This document shows, one piece after another, positions 1 through 6,026 of a stretch of 6,212 nt of DNA. A program made the translations under genes and the position numbers. The DNA is taken from the NCBI GenBank assembly GCA_903831335.1, contig CAIKXH010000119.1, positions 1 through 6,212 of the forward strand, given 5' to 3'. The stretch is from Candidatus Uhrbacteria bacterium. GTDB lineage: Bacteria > Patescibacteriota > Patescibacteriia > UBA9934 > GWF2-40-263. Position 1 is the stretch's first letter; every line of letters begins with the position of its first letter. The notes beneath the pieces were generated by a model. The model had not been told where the DNA came from. It ran no database searches and saw nothing but the letters and a program-made list of their open reading frames with translations.

Positions 1-44
1 ATTTCCTAACTACCAACTTCTAACTACAAACTACTCCCCATTAC
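1..44 (+). repeat. Low-complexity AACTAC repeat leader upstream of topA
   Basis: The 44 bases before the topA ATG hold three spaced copies of an AACTAC unit, with CTAACTAC at 6-13 and 20-27 and AAACTAC at 28-34. The strand is pyrimidine- and A-rich and almost free of G. No Shine-Dalgarno sequence precedes the ATG; the adjacent bases are CTCCCCATTAC. It resembles the sense-strand repeats upstream of the other genes here. The region is cut by the window edge, so no promoter can be judged. A role in initiation or as a repeat remnant is inference. Confidence 0.5.
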
Positions 45-2351
45 ATGAAACTCATCATTGTTGAGTCTCCAACGAAAGCAAAAACGATCACAAAATTTCT
101 TGGACGCGAGTACCGCGTCTTGTCTTCGTTTGGTCACATTCGTGATTTGCCTACAAAAGAAATCGGAGTGGATGTTGAGCATGATTTCAAACCAACCTAC
201 ATCATTCCACCAAACAGCAAACCACATGTTACGGAATTAAAAAAAGCCGCAAAGGATGCAGATGAAATCCTGTTCGCGTCCGATGAAGATAGAGAAGGAG
301 AAGCGATTTCTTGGCATGTGGCAGAAGTTCTTGGAATTGATCCTGCAAAAGCAAAACGCATCACCTTTCATGAAATTACAAAGTCCGCAATTGAACACGC
401 TCTTGCAAACCCACGTTCGATCGATCAAAACCTTGTAGATGCACAGCAGGCTCGTCGTATCCTTGATCGTCTCGTCGGTTATGAACTTTCGCCATTCCTC
501 TGGAATAAGGTACGTCGCGGCCTTTCGGCTGGTCGTGTGCAGTCTGTTGCAATGAGACTCGTTGTGGACCGAGAACGTGAGCGCATGGCATTTAAGGTTG
601 AAGAGTATTGGTCTATTGAGGCTGTGTGTGAAAAACTCGGTCTGGACTTCCCTTCCAAACTTGTGGAGATCGATGGCAAAAAAATTGCTGTGGGTGGATC
701 TGAAGGGGCAGGAGAAAAATTGGAAATCAAATCAGAAAAAGAAGCACGTGCGATTGTGGATGCTGTTTCAAACAAACCACTCACCGTTATCGACGTCGTG
801 AAAAAAGAAGTTTCAAAAGCACCACCACAACCGTTTACCACATCGAGTTTGCAAATCGATGCCAACAACAAACTCGGCATGAGCGCAAAACAAACCATGG
901 CACTTGCGCAGCAGCTTTACGAGACTGGTCGCATCACGTACATGCGTACAGACTCTGTAAACCTCGCCGATAAGTTCCTCGATGAAACACAAGCCTTCCT
1001 TGCGTCAGAATTCGGAAAAGAATACGCAACAGGATCAAAAAAATATAAGACGAACAAGAAAGGCGCACAGGAAGCCCATGAAGCGATCCGTCCGACAGAC
1101 CCTGCAGTTAAACCAGAGTCTGTTCGCGCAGACCTTGAACCCCGCCTCTGGAAACTCTACGATCTCATCTGGCGCCGCACGATCGCTTCACAAATGCCAA
1201 ACGCACAAGTGAACCAGATTCGTGTGGACATGGATGTAGAAAAGCACATCTTCCGCGCAAACGGTTCAAGCATCTTGTTTGATGGTTACACCAAAATTTA
1301 TCAGGCAACAAAAGAAAAGTTCTTACCTGAAATGAATAAGGGAGATGTCGTCACATCAAAATCCATTGAACCTATTCAACACTTCACAGAACCGCCAGCC
1401 AGATACTCTGATGCAACACTCGTGAAAATCATGGAAGAATACGGGATTGGTCGCCCTTCCACGTATGCTCCAACGATCAGCACCATCATTGATCGTGGAT
1501 ACGTAGATCGCGATGACAACAAAAAACTTTTTCCAACAGACATTGCCATGATTGTAAGCGACATGCTTGTCGCCCACTTTCCACAAATTGTGGATTACAC
1601 ATTCACCGCAAAACTTGAAAAAGAATTGGATGATGTTGCGGAAGGCGAACTGGAATATGCGCCAATGCTTGAACAATTCTATAAACCGTTCCATCAAAAC
1701 CTTGTTGATAAAAACAAAGCCCTGACACGTGATGACGTCATGCCTGATCGTATCATTGGAAAAGATCCTGAGACCGGGCTCGACATTATCGGAAAGACTG
1801 GTCGCTTTGGGGCGTTTGTCCAGGTTGGCCCATGGAGCAAGGAAGATCAAAAAGCAAAAACAAATAAACCAAAAAGTGCTTCCCTCTTGAAAGGAATGAA
1901 CATTGAATCCATCACCCTTGAGGACGCCCTTAAGTGTTTGTCACTTCCAAGAAAACTTGGGGTAACAAAGGAAGGAAAAACCCTCACGGCGGCTGTTGGT
2001 CGCTTTGGACCCTATGTGAGCGATGGAAAAGTGTTTGCTTCCATTAAGGAACCGCTCGAAGCTATTTCGATCACATTCGAACAAGCAGAAGAGCTGATTG
2101 CATTGAAAGCCATTGCAGCCATTCCGATTGCAGAGCTCGGAGTGGACCCAGAAACAAAAGGCAATATCGTGATCCGTACCGGAAGATACGGTGCCTATGT
2201 AACAGATGGCAAAACAAATGCATCCCTCGGAAAAACAGTTGACCCTCTCACACTCACACATGAGGAAGCTGTCGATATTCTCGTAAAGAAACGTGCCGCT
2301 CCGGTTAAAAAGTTTACCCGCCGCGCTCCAAAAAAAACTCAGGCTGAATAG
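45..2351 (+). CDS. topA: DNA topoisomerase I (type IA), no zinc-ribbon domain
   Basis: This is a type IA topoisomerase, which relaxes negatively supercoiled DNA by cutting one strand through a 5'-phosphotyrosine and passing the other. The 768-residue protein opens with the Toprim signature VESPTKAKTI (E7 is the catalytic Glu) and has the acidic triad D80-x-D82-x-E84 in SDEDREGEAI. The active-site Tyr is Y299 in GRITYMRTDS. A conserved core motif, YGIGRPSTYAPTI, lies near 466-478. The C-terminus carries three GRxGxxVxxG repeats (586-595, 652-661, 713-722) typical of zinc-free topoisomerase I tails, then a basic end (KKRAAPVKKFTRRAPKK). Only two cysteines occur (C195, C631), so the C4 zinc ribbons of E. 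coli TopA are absent. ATG 45 is chosen because MKLIIVESP is the canonical family start; no Shine-Dalgarno is visible. The final codons and TAG lie inside the terminator hairpin. The family call is secure. Confidence 0.98.
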   Translation: MKLIIVESPTKAKTITKFLGREYRVLSSFGHIRDLPTKEIGVDVEHDFKPTYIIPPNSKPHVTELKKAAKDADEILFASDEDREGEAISWHVAEVLGIDPAKAKRITFHEITKSAIEHALANPRSIDQNLVDAQQARRILDRLVGYELSPFLWNKVRRGLSAGRVQSVAMRLVVDRERERMAFKVEEYWSIEAVCEKLGLDFPSKLVEIDGKKIAVGGSEGAGEKLEIKSEKEARAIVDAVSNKPLTVIDVVKKEVSKAPPQPFTTSSLQIDANNKLGMSAKQTMALAQQLYETGRITYMRTDSVNLADKFLDETQAFLASEFGKEYATGSKKYKTNKKGAQEAHEAIRPTDPAVKPESVRADLEPRLWKLYDLIWRRTIASQMPNAQVNQIRVDMDVEKHIFRANGSSILFDGYTKIYQATKEKFLPEMNKGDVVTSKSIEPIQHFTEPPARYSDATLVKIMEEYGIGRPSTYAPTISTIIDRGYVDRDDNKKLFPTDIAMIVSDMLVAHFPQIVDYTFTAKLEKELDDVAEGELEYAPMLEQFYKPFHQNLVDKNKALTRDDVMPDRIIGKDPETGLDIIGKTGRFGAFVQVGPWSKEDQKAKTNKPKSASLLKGMNIESITLEDALKCLSLPRKLGVTKEGKTLTAAVGRFGPYVSDGKVFASIKEPLEAISITFEQAEELIALKAIAAIPIAELGVDPETKGNIVIRTGRYGAYVTDGKTNASLGKTVDPLTLTHEEAVDILVKKRAAPVKKFTRRAPKKTQAE

Positions 2352-2364
2352 CCTGAGTTTTTTT
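2330..2364. terminator. Bidirectional intrinsic terminator between topA and the coiled-coil gene
   Basis: A perfect 8-bp stem, CTCAGGCT (2338-2345) with AGCCTGAG (2350-2357), closes a GAAT loop. It is flanked by 8 A on the left and 7 T on the right, so it reads as a Rho-independent terminator on both strands and can serve topA and the convergent minus-strand gene. The topA TAG stop (2349-2351) starts at the loop edge and enters the stem, so the last codons of topA are part of the hairpin. Confidence 0.93.
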
Positions 2365-2366
2365 AT

Positions 2367-2396
2367 GTCATCCTGAGCAACGCGAAGGATCTCTCG
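2367..2396. repeat. REP-like intergenic palindrome (GTCATCCTGAGC...GAAGGATC family)
   Basis: The element begins GTCATCCTGAGC and ends GCGAAGGATCTC. It resembles a dispersed palindrome that I recognise from many bacterial genomes, usually written TCCTGAGCGAAGCGAAGGA; read on the minus strand it gives the telltale peptide ILRVAQDD. Arms ATCCT (2370-2374) and AGGAT (2386-2390) enclose a tandem G-A mismatch, a GC pair and an AAC triloop. The usual copy has a GAA triloop, so this one differs at the tip. It fills the gap between the topA terminator and the stop of the coiled-coil gene, the usual intergenic setting of REP elements. Copy number cannot be seen from one window. Confidence 0.7.
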
Positions 2397-2397
2397 T

Positions 2398-3453
2398 TTA
2401 CGTTTTACCGCCACCTTTCCATTTTCCTCCTCCGCCTCCTCCTTTACCCTTTCCTCCGCCTTTGCCTTTTTTATTTCCTCCTTTATTTTTCTCTGCGAGC
2501 TGCAGGCGCATTGGTGAAGATAACTCTGACTCAACTTGCTGTCGCAATATTTCCTTTGCCGCAAGAATGGCACTAATCTTATTCTCAATCTCTGCTTTTT
2601 CTGCCTCTGTTGCCCCTTCTGCAGGAGTGATAGGAACAGGCACATTGAAAATGTCTTTCTCTGCATCTGTCATGTGCTTTGAAAGCATTTCATCATGTTC
2701 ACGTGCTTTTTGTTTTTCTTGACGCGCAGGCAAATCTTCTTCAATCTTTTTCAACAGAACTTTCTTAGCTTCTTCATCTGCTTTATCAAGCTCGTATTTC
2801 TCTGCAACGGTTGCCATACCCTCAAGCATTTTTTTATGTTTCTGAATTTCTGCATCAGATTTTCTGTTTTGCTCTTTCAGCTCTCTTGCCAAATCTGAAT
2901 CCAATTTCTTTTTCGCTGCATCTAGTGCTTTCTTCTCTGCTTCCAACTTTGCCTTCAATGCTTTTTCTTCTGCCTCTTTCTTTTGTAATTCTGCTTTTTC
3001 AAGCTCGTGCCGCGGCTTCTTTGTATTCCAAAATAATCCGGCAACAAAAGGAAGGTTCTTTTTGAAAAGATTATCTCCCCAACTTTCTATTTTATGAAAA
3101 AATTTCTCTAATCCAACATCCACTTTTTTTGCAACCCATTTAGCCCCCTTCACACCACCAATAGCAGTATCAAGTCCTACCCCCTTTGCTTTGTCAGATT
3201 TACTTTGCATTCCTTTGTCTAGCTCAGGAGGTTCTTTTGGGTTCCATTCTTTTTCAATTTCTTTCACGCGTGCTGTTGCTGTTTCCAAATCTGCCGCAGC
3301 TAATTCTGCTGTTCTTTTTGCTCTTTCTGCTTCCTTTTTTGCCCTCTCAACTTCATCATCCATTCCTGCAACACCAACATCCCTCTCTGTGGAAGAGAAT
3401 GTTTCTAGGGATGTATCAACAGGAGGTGGTCCACCCAGTTCGCGTTCAGACAT
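2398..3453 (-). CDS. Unrecognised charged coiled-coil protein with Gly/Lys-rich C-terminal tail
   Basis: I do not recognise this 351-residue protein. Residues 1-30 are acidic and probably disordered. Residues 31-70 are Ala/Glu/Lys-rich and look like a coiled coil. Residues 90-147 are different: G, V, W and F rich (for example VKGAKWVAKK and NLPFVAGLFWNTKK), possibly a small folded or membrane-associating unit. Residues 148-265 form a long Lys/Glu/Ala coiled coil, followed by a VPVPITPAEG linker and a helix at about 281-322. The last 27 or so residues are nearly all Gly and Lys with one Trp, a possible nucleic-acid-binding tail. It has no cysteine, signal peptide or clear transmembrane helix. 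ATG 3453 is chosen over an in-frame TTG at 3513 because the extension only translates the upstream repeat. The gene stands alone, converging on topA and divergent from rsh. That it is a real gene is supported by composition, length and clean boundaries; the function is unknown. Confidence 0.8.
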   Translation of the reverse strand: MSERELGGPPPVDTSLETFSSTERDVGVAGMDDEVERAKKEAERAKRTAELAAADLETATARVKEIEKEWNPKEPPELDKGMQSKSDKAKGVGLDTAIGGVKGAKWVAKKVDVGLEKFFHKIESWGDNLFKKNLPFVAGLFWNTKKPRHELEKAELQKKEAEEKALKAKLEAEKKALDAAKKKLDSDLARELKEQNRKSDAEIQKHKKMLEGMATVAEKYELDKADEEAKKVLLKKIEEDLPARQEKQKAREHDEMLSKHMTDAEKDIFNVPVPITPAEGATEAEKAEIENKISAILAAKEILRQQVESELSSPMRLQLAEKNKGGNKKGKGGGKGKGGGGGGKWKGGGKT

Positions 3454-3463
3454 ATTTTGGGAA

Positions 3464-3568
3464 GTAGAAAAGTAGTAAAGGAGAAGAGTAAAAAAAGATC
3501 GTAAACGAGACAATAAAACAAATTCAAAATGCTTTACTGCTTTTCTACTTTACTACTTTACTACTTTT
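3464..3568. repeat. Low-complexity inverted repeat with period-8 CTACTTTA units
   Basis: The right arm contains CTACTTTA units at 3545-3552 and 3553-3560, a partial copy from 3561 and a degenerate copy CTGCTTTT at 3537-3544. The left arm 3464-3480, read on the minus strand, is CTTTACTACTTTTCTAC and matches 3532-3548 at 16 of 17 positions, giving an inverted repeat with a 51-base spacer. Each arm therefore lies in sense orientation upstream of one of the two divergent genes. It could be a hairpin, a paired regulatory element or a decayed mobile repeat; the sequence does not decide. Confidence 0.6.
3498..3527 (-). promoter_or_regulatory. Weak candidate promoter for the coiled-coil gene
   Basis: On the minus strand a TTGAAT -35-like hexamer (3522-3527) and a TACGAT -10-like hexamer (3498-3503) are separated by 18 bases. 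Each matches the sigma-70 consensus at 4 of 6 positions. Transcription would begin roughly 35-40 bases before ATG 3453. In AT-rich spacer DNA such matches are easy to find, so this is tentative. Confidence 0.3.
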
Positions 3569-3601
3569 TTTGCCATGGACAGCTTCTTTTGTCCAAGATT
3601 C

Positions 3602-3630
3602 TTTACATGAAATCAGGCGCACTGTATCGT
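3602..3630 (+). promoter_or_regulatory. Candidate sigma-70 promoter for rsh with very short leader
   Basis: A TTTACA -35 hexamer (3602-3607, 5 of 6 consensus) and a TATCGT -10 hexamer (3625-3630, 4 of 6) have the ideal 17-base spacing. The start point would fall about 3636-3638, leaving a leader of only 6-8 bases before ATG 3644, which fits the missing Shine-Dalgarno sequence. The prediction rests on hexamers and spacing alone. Confidence 0.45.
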
Positions 3631-3643
3631 ACATTCGTATCCT

Positions 3644-5143
3644 ATGGACCAATCACGCACCTACGAAGATCTTGAATCCTTCGTGAGCTCTCATTATCAA
3701 AATCCAGATCTTGCCCTCTTGCGCAAAGCGTATTCGTACGCAGAAATAGCACACGCAAAGGTGGTTCGATTAACCGGACAACCCTACATCACACACCCTC
3801 TTGCTGTGTCTTACAGACTTGCAGAAATGGGTTTGCATTTGAATGTGGTTGCTGCCGGCCTGCTTCATGATGTCGTAGAAGATTCTGGAACATCCATCGA
3901 GGACCTAAGAAAAGATTTTGGGGATGATATTGCTTCGCTTGTCGAAAGCGTGACAAAACTCAAACACACACCGCATTACCGCGGAGAAGAACGCTACGCA
4001 GAAAACATGCGAAAGATGTTTCTCGCCATGGCCTCAGATGTGCGCGTCGTGTTCATGAAGTTCGCTGACCGATTACACAATTTAGAAACACTCTACGGAC
4101 AACCAAAACATAAACAAATTCGCATCGCACGCGAATCTCTTGAGATCTATGCTCCGATCGCCGGAAGACTTGGGATGAGTGAGATTAAGGGAGAATTAGA
4201 AGATGGATCCTTCGCCTACTTGATTCCAAAAGAATTTGAACGCATCAAAGAAATCATGGATGTAAAAGTTCGCGAGCGCGGAGCGCAAGTCAGTCGTATT
4301 ATTGATCAAACAGAAAAACTGATTGCCCAAAGTCGCATTCTCAATTTTCAAGTGTATGGCCGCGTAAAGCGTTTGTATAGTTTATACAAAAAAATGCAGC
4401 GCTATGGGGATGACATTGAAAAAATTTATGACCTTGTCGCTGTTCGTGTGATCGTATCAGACGTAGAAGAGTGTTATGCCATTCTCGGCATGATCCACCA
4501 ACGTTGGCGCCCTCTTCCAGGACGCATCAAAGACTACATTGCACAACCAAAACCAAACGGATATCAATCTTTGCACACAACCATTTTTGCAGATGATAAA
4601 ACAATCGTTGAATTCCAGATCAGAACGCGTGAAATGCATGAACTTGCAGAATACGGTATCGCAGCTCACTGGAGATACAAAGAAGACGGTTCACGTGATG
4701 TGCAAAACATGCGCTGGATGGAAGAACTTGTCCTTATCCAAAAAGAACTCGAGAGCAAAAAAGACTTCCTAGAACAATTAGAAACCATGAAGATCGACAT
4801 CTTCAAAGATCGCATTTTCATCTTTACCCCAAAGGGAGATGTCATCGATTTGCCTGAAGGTGCAACCCCAATCGATTTTGCTTACGCGATCCATTCAGAA
4901 ATCGGAAACAAGTGTACGTCCGCAAAAGTAAATGATGTCATTCGCAACTTGGATATCACCCTTCACTCCGGAGATATTGTCGATATTATTACAGACAAAA
5001 ATAGACGAGGACCAAACCAAGACTGGCTCAAATTCGTGAAAACGCGCCATGCAAAAAATAAAATCCGTGATGCATCAAGATCAAGTGTAAGATCTTGGCT
5101 CACGGGCATGCTCAAGCCAAAAGAAGGGATAAAGAAAAAATAG
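3644..5143 (+). CDS. rsh: Short RelA/SpoT-type bifunctional (p)ppGpp synthetase/hydrolase (HD-SYNTH-TGS)
   Basis: This RSH enzyme makes (p)ppGpp from GTP/GDP and ATP and hydrolyses it, setting the stringent response. The HD hydrolase domain (about 25-180) keeps its metal and catalytic residues: H51 in YITHPLA, H75-D76 and E79-D80 in LLHDVVED, and D142 in FADRLHNLE. The synthetase domain (about 235-345) has D263, the RIKD motif (294-297) typical of bifunctional enzymes rather than the acidic motif of RelA, NGYQSLHTT at 305-313, and E323 in EFQIRT. A TGS domain spans about 389-450 (FTPKGDVIDLPEGATPIDFAYAIH). The protein ends at 499 residues, whereas long RSH enzymes have about 700 or more; the later helical, zinc-finger/RIS and ACT domains are absent. 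The ORF ends in its own terminator and abuts parB, so no coding remnant is left and this looks like a native short form. No Shine-Dalgarno precedes ATG 3644. Both activities are predicted from motifs. Confidence 0.95.
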   Translation: MDQSRTYEDLESFVSSHYQNPDLALLRKAYSYAEIAHAKVVRLTGQPYITHPLAVSYRLAEMGLHLNVVAAGLLHDVVEDSGTSIEDLRKDFGDDIASLVESVTKLKHTPHYRGEERYAENMRKMFLAMASDVRVVFMKFADRLHNLETLYGQPKHKQIRIARESLEIYAPIAGRLGMSEIKGELEDGSFAYLIPKEFERIKEIMDVKVRERGAQVSRIIDQTEKLIAQSRILNFQVYGRVKRLYSLYKKMQRYGDDIEKIYDLVAVRVIVSDVEECYAILGMIHQRWRPLPGRIKDYIAQPKPNGYQSLHTTIFADDKTIVEFQIRTREMHELAEYGIAAHWRYKEDGSRDVQNMRWMEELVLIQKELESKKDFLEQLETMKIDIFKDRIFIFTPKGDVIDLPEGATPIDFAYAIHSEIGNKCTSAKVNDVIRNLDITLHSGDIVDIITDKNRRGPNQDWLKFVKTRHAKNKIRDASRSSVRSWLTGMLKPKEGIKKK

Positions 5144-5163
5144 GCATCAAGCCTATTTTTTTT
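5135..5163. terminator. Bidirectional terminator shared by rsh and parB
   Basis: The stem AAAAAATAGGC (5135-5145) pairs perfectly with GCCTATTTTTT (5151-5161) around an ATCAA loop, and the T run continues to 5163. The minus strand reads the same hairpin with a six-T run. The rsh TAG (5141-5143) lies in the left arm and the parB TAG (complement of 5153-5155) in the right arm, so the palindrome supplies both stops and both terminators with only nine bases between the genes. Confidence 0.92.
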
Positions 5164-6013
5164 CTGATAATAATTGAAGAAGTTCCATCAGTTCCGGACG
5201 AGAGTAAAAAGTGATCTCAATCTTTCCCTTTCCGTTGGATTCTACAATCTCTACTTTTGTTCCAAGAATTTCACGTAAGGATTTTTCATGTGCTGCAATG
5301 TTTGGATCTTTTCCAATCGACACAGATCGCTTTTGTGTGATACCTGTTACACGCGCTTCTGTCTGACGAACTGTGACTCCCCCGTTCAACATTTGTTCAA
5401 AGAGGTCATGTTGTTTTTTTGGATCTGTTTCAGCAAGCAATGTACGTGCGTGAGACTTTGAGATGCGTCCTTCTTTCAGTGCATCGAGAATATCAGACGG
5501 GAGATCAAGCAAACGAATAATGTTTGCTACATTCGAGCGGGACTTTCCGACTCGAAGTGCAACCTCGTCCTGTTTCAAATTAAATTCGTCGATCAATGCT
5601 TTATATGCAATCGCTTCCTCCACAGCGTTCAAGTCCTGGCGTTGGATATTTTCGATAAGAGCAAGTTCGAGCTTCTGTTGTTCATTCGCTTCTCTGACAA
5701 TCACAGGAACGGTCTCAAGACCTAATGCGCGAGCAGATCGTAAACGACGCTCACCTGCAATCAATTCGTATTCGCCATTCGAACGTGTTACGACAAGTGG
5801 TTGCAGGATTCCATGTTGCTTAATGGACGCAATCAAATCTTCCAAATCACTTGGAGAAAAGTGATGACGCGGCTGGTGCGGATTCTCACGAATATCATTT
5901 GGTGGAATCTCCAAAATTTCTTTCCGTGCGGAAGGAATAACTTGCTCTGTCAGGGTGTGTTTTTGTGGAATGAGAGAGCCCAATCCTTTTCCAAGAGCCG
6001 ATGAATGATTCAT
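5153..6013 (-). CDS. parB: Chromosome partitioning protein ParB (Spo0J family)
   Basis: ParB is the CTP-dependent DNA clamp that loads at parS, spreads near the origin and drives ParA for segregation. The 286-residue protein starts with SALGKGLGSLIP (5-16), the N-terminal peptide that in this family stimulates ParA ATPase. The CTP-binding domain follows, with NPHQPRHHF (44-52), the GERRLRSA motif (87-94) and ENIQRQDLNAVEEA (121-134). The parS-binding helix-turn-helix is near 147-170 (EVALRVGKSRSNVANIIRLL), followed by GRISKSHARTLL (182-193) and a C-terminal dimerisation domain (about 243-286). Length is normal for a chromosomal ParB. ATG 6013 is chosen because the family N-terminus begins there; an in-frame TTG at 6076 would add 21 residues translated from the repeat. 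No Shine-Dalgarno is visible. It lies downstream of parA on the same strand and converges with rsh. Confidence 0.97.
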   Translation of the reverse strand: MNHSSALGKGLGSLIPQKHTLTEQVIPSARKEILEIPPNDIRENPHQPRHHFSPSDLEDLIASIKQHGILQPLVVTRSNGEYELIAGERRLRSARALGLETVPVIVREANEQQKLELALIENIQRQDLNAVEEAIAYKALIDEFNLKQDEVALRVGKSRSNVANIIRLLDLPSDILDALKEGRISKSHARTLLAETDPKKQHDLFEQMLNGGVTVRQTEARVTGITQKRSVSIGKDPNIAAHEKSLREILGTKVEIVESNGKGKIEITFYSRPELMELLQLLSEKK

Positions 6014-6026
6014 AAATACAAAGTTA

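Noticed and set aside
479..898. Antisense open frames inside topA, such as this one and 1356-1850
   Set aside because: They lie wholly inside the conserved topA coding frame, show no recognisable motifs and have compositions expected of antisense reading.
1941..2666. Long minus-strand open frame of 241 codons across the topA 3' end, the REP element and the end of the coiled-coil gene
   Set aside because: It overlaps two well-supported genes in another frame and reads through the terminator and REP palindrome (giving ILRVAQDD). It has no domain signature and is a shadow.
3191..3475. Plus-strand open frames opposite the coiled-coil gene (2462-2722, 2695-2898, 2811-3065, 3186-3475)
   Set aside because: Their Phe/Leu/Ser-rich peptides are what the complement of Lys/Glu/Ala coiled-coil codons produces; none has independent support.
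3499..3508. TCGT/ACGA mini-hairpin followed on the minus strand by a T run as a terminator
   Set aside because: The stem has four pairs and only a two-base loop, too weak for a terminator, and it would sit upstream of the gene start.
2392..3510. Perfect 11-bp inverted pair, TCTCGTTTACG at 2392-2402 and its complement at 3500-3510, flanking the coiled-coil gene like terminal repeats of a cassette
   Set aside because: A few 11-bp inverted pairs are expected by chance in a window this size, the match does not extend, one copy overlaps the stop codon, and no flanking target-site duplication is seen.
3576..3595. Small inverted repeat TGGACA/TGTCCA with an 8-base loop upstream of rsh
   Set aside because: It could be an operator or hairpin, but a 6-bp repeat is common by chance, has no T run for termination and matches no operator I recognise.
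3575..3610. Eleven-codon upstream frame (ATG to TGA) before rsh as a leader peptide
   Set aside because: It overlaps the predicted -35 element, lacks a ribosome binding site, and has no codon run suggestive of attenuation.
4687..4702. Possible parS-like site around TTCACGTGA
   Set aside because: It matches the common parS consensus at only 10 of 16 positions, lacks the outer palindrome and lies inside rsh coding sequence. No good parS site was found in the window.
5090..5143. Frameshift or premature stop truncating rsh
   Set aside because: The stop is immediately followed by a strong terminator and the convergent parB gene, leaving no downstream sequence that could encode the missing C-terminal domains.
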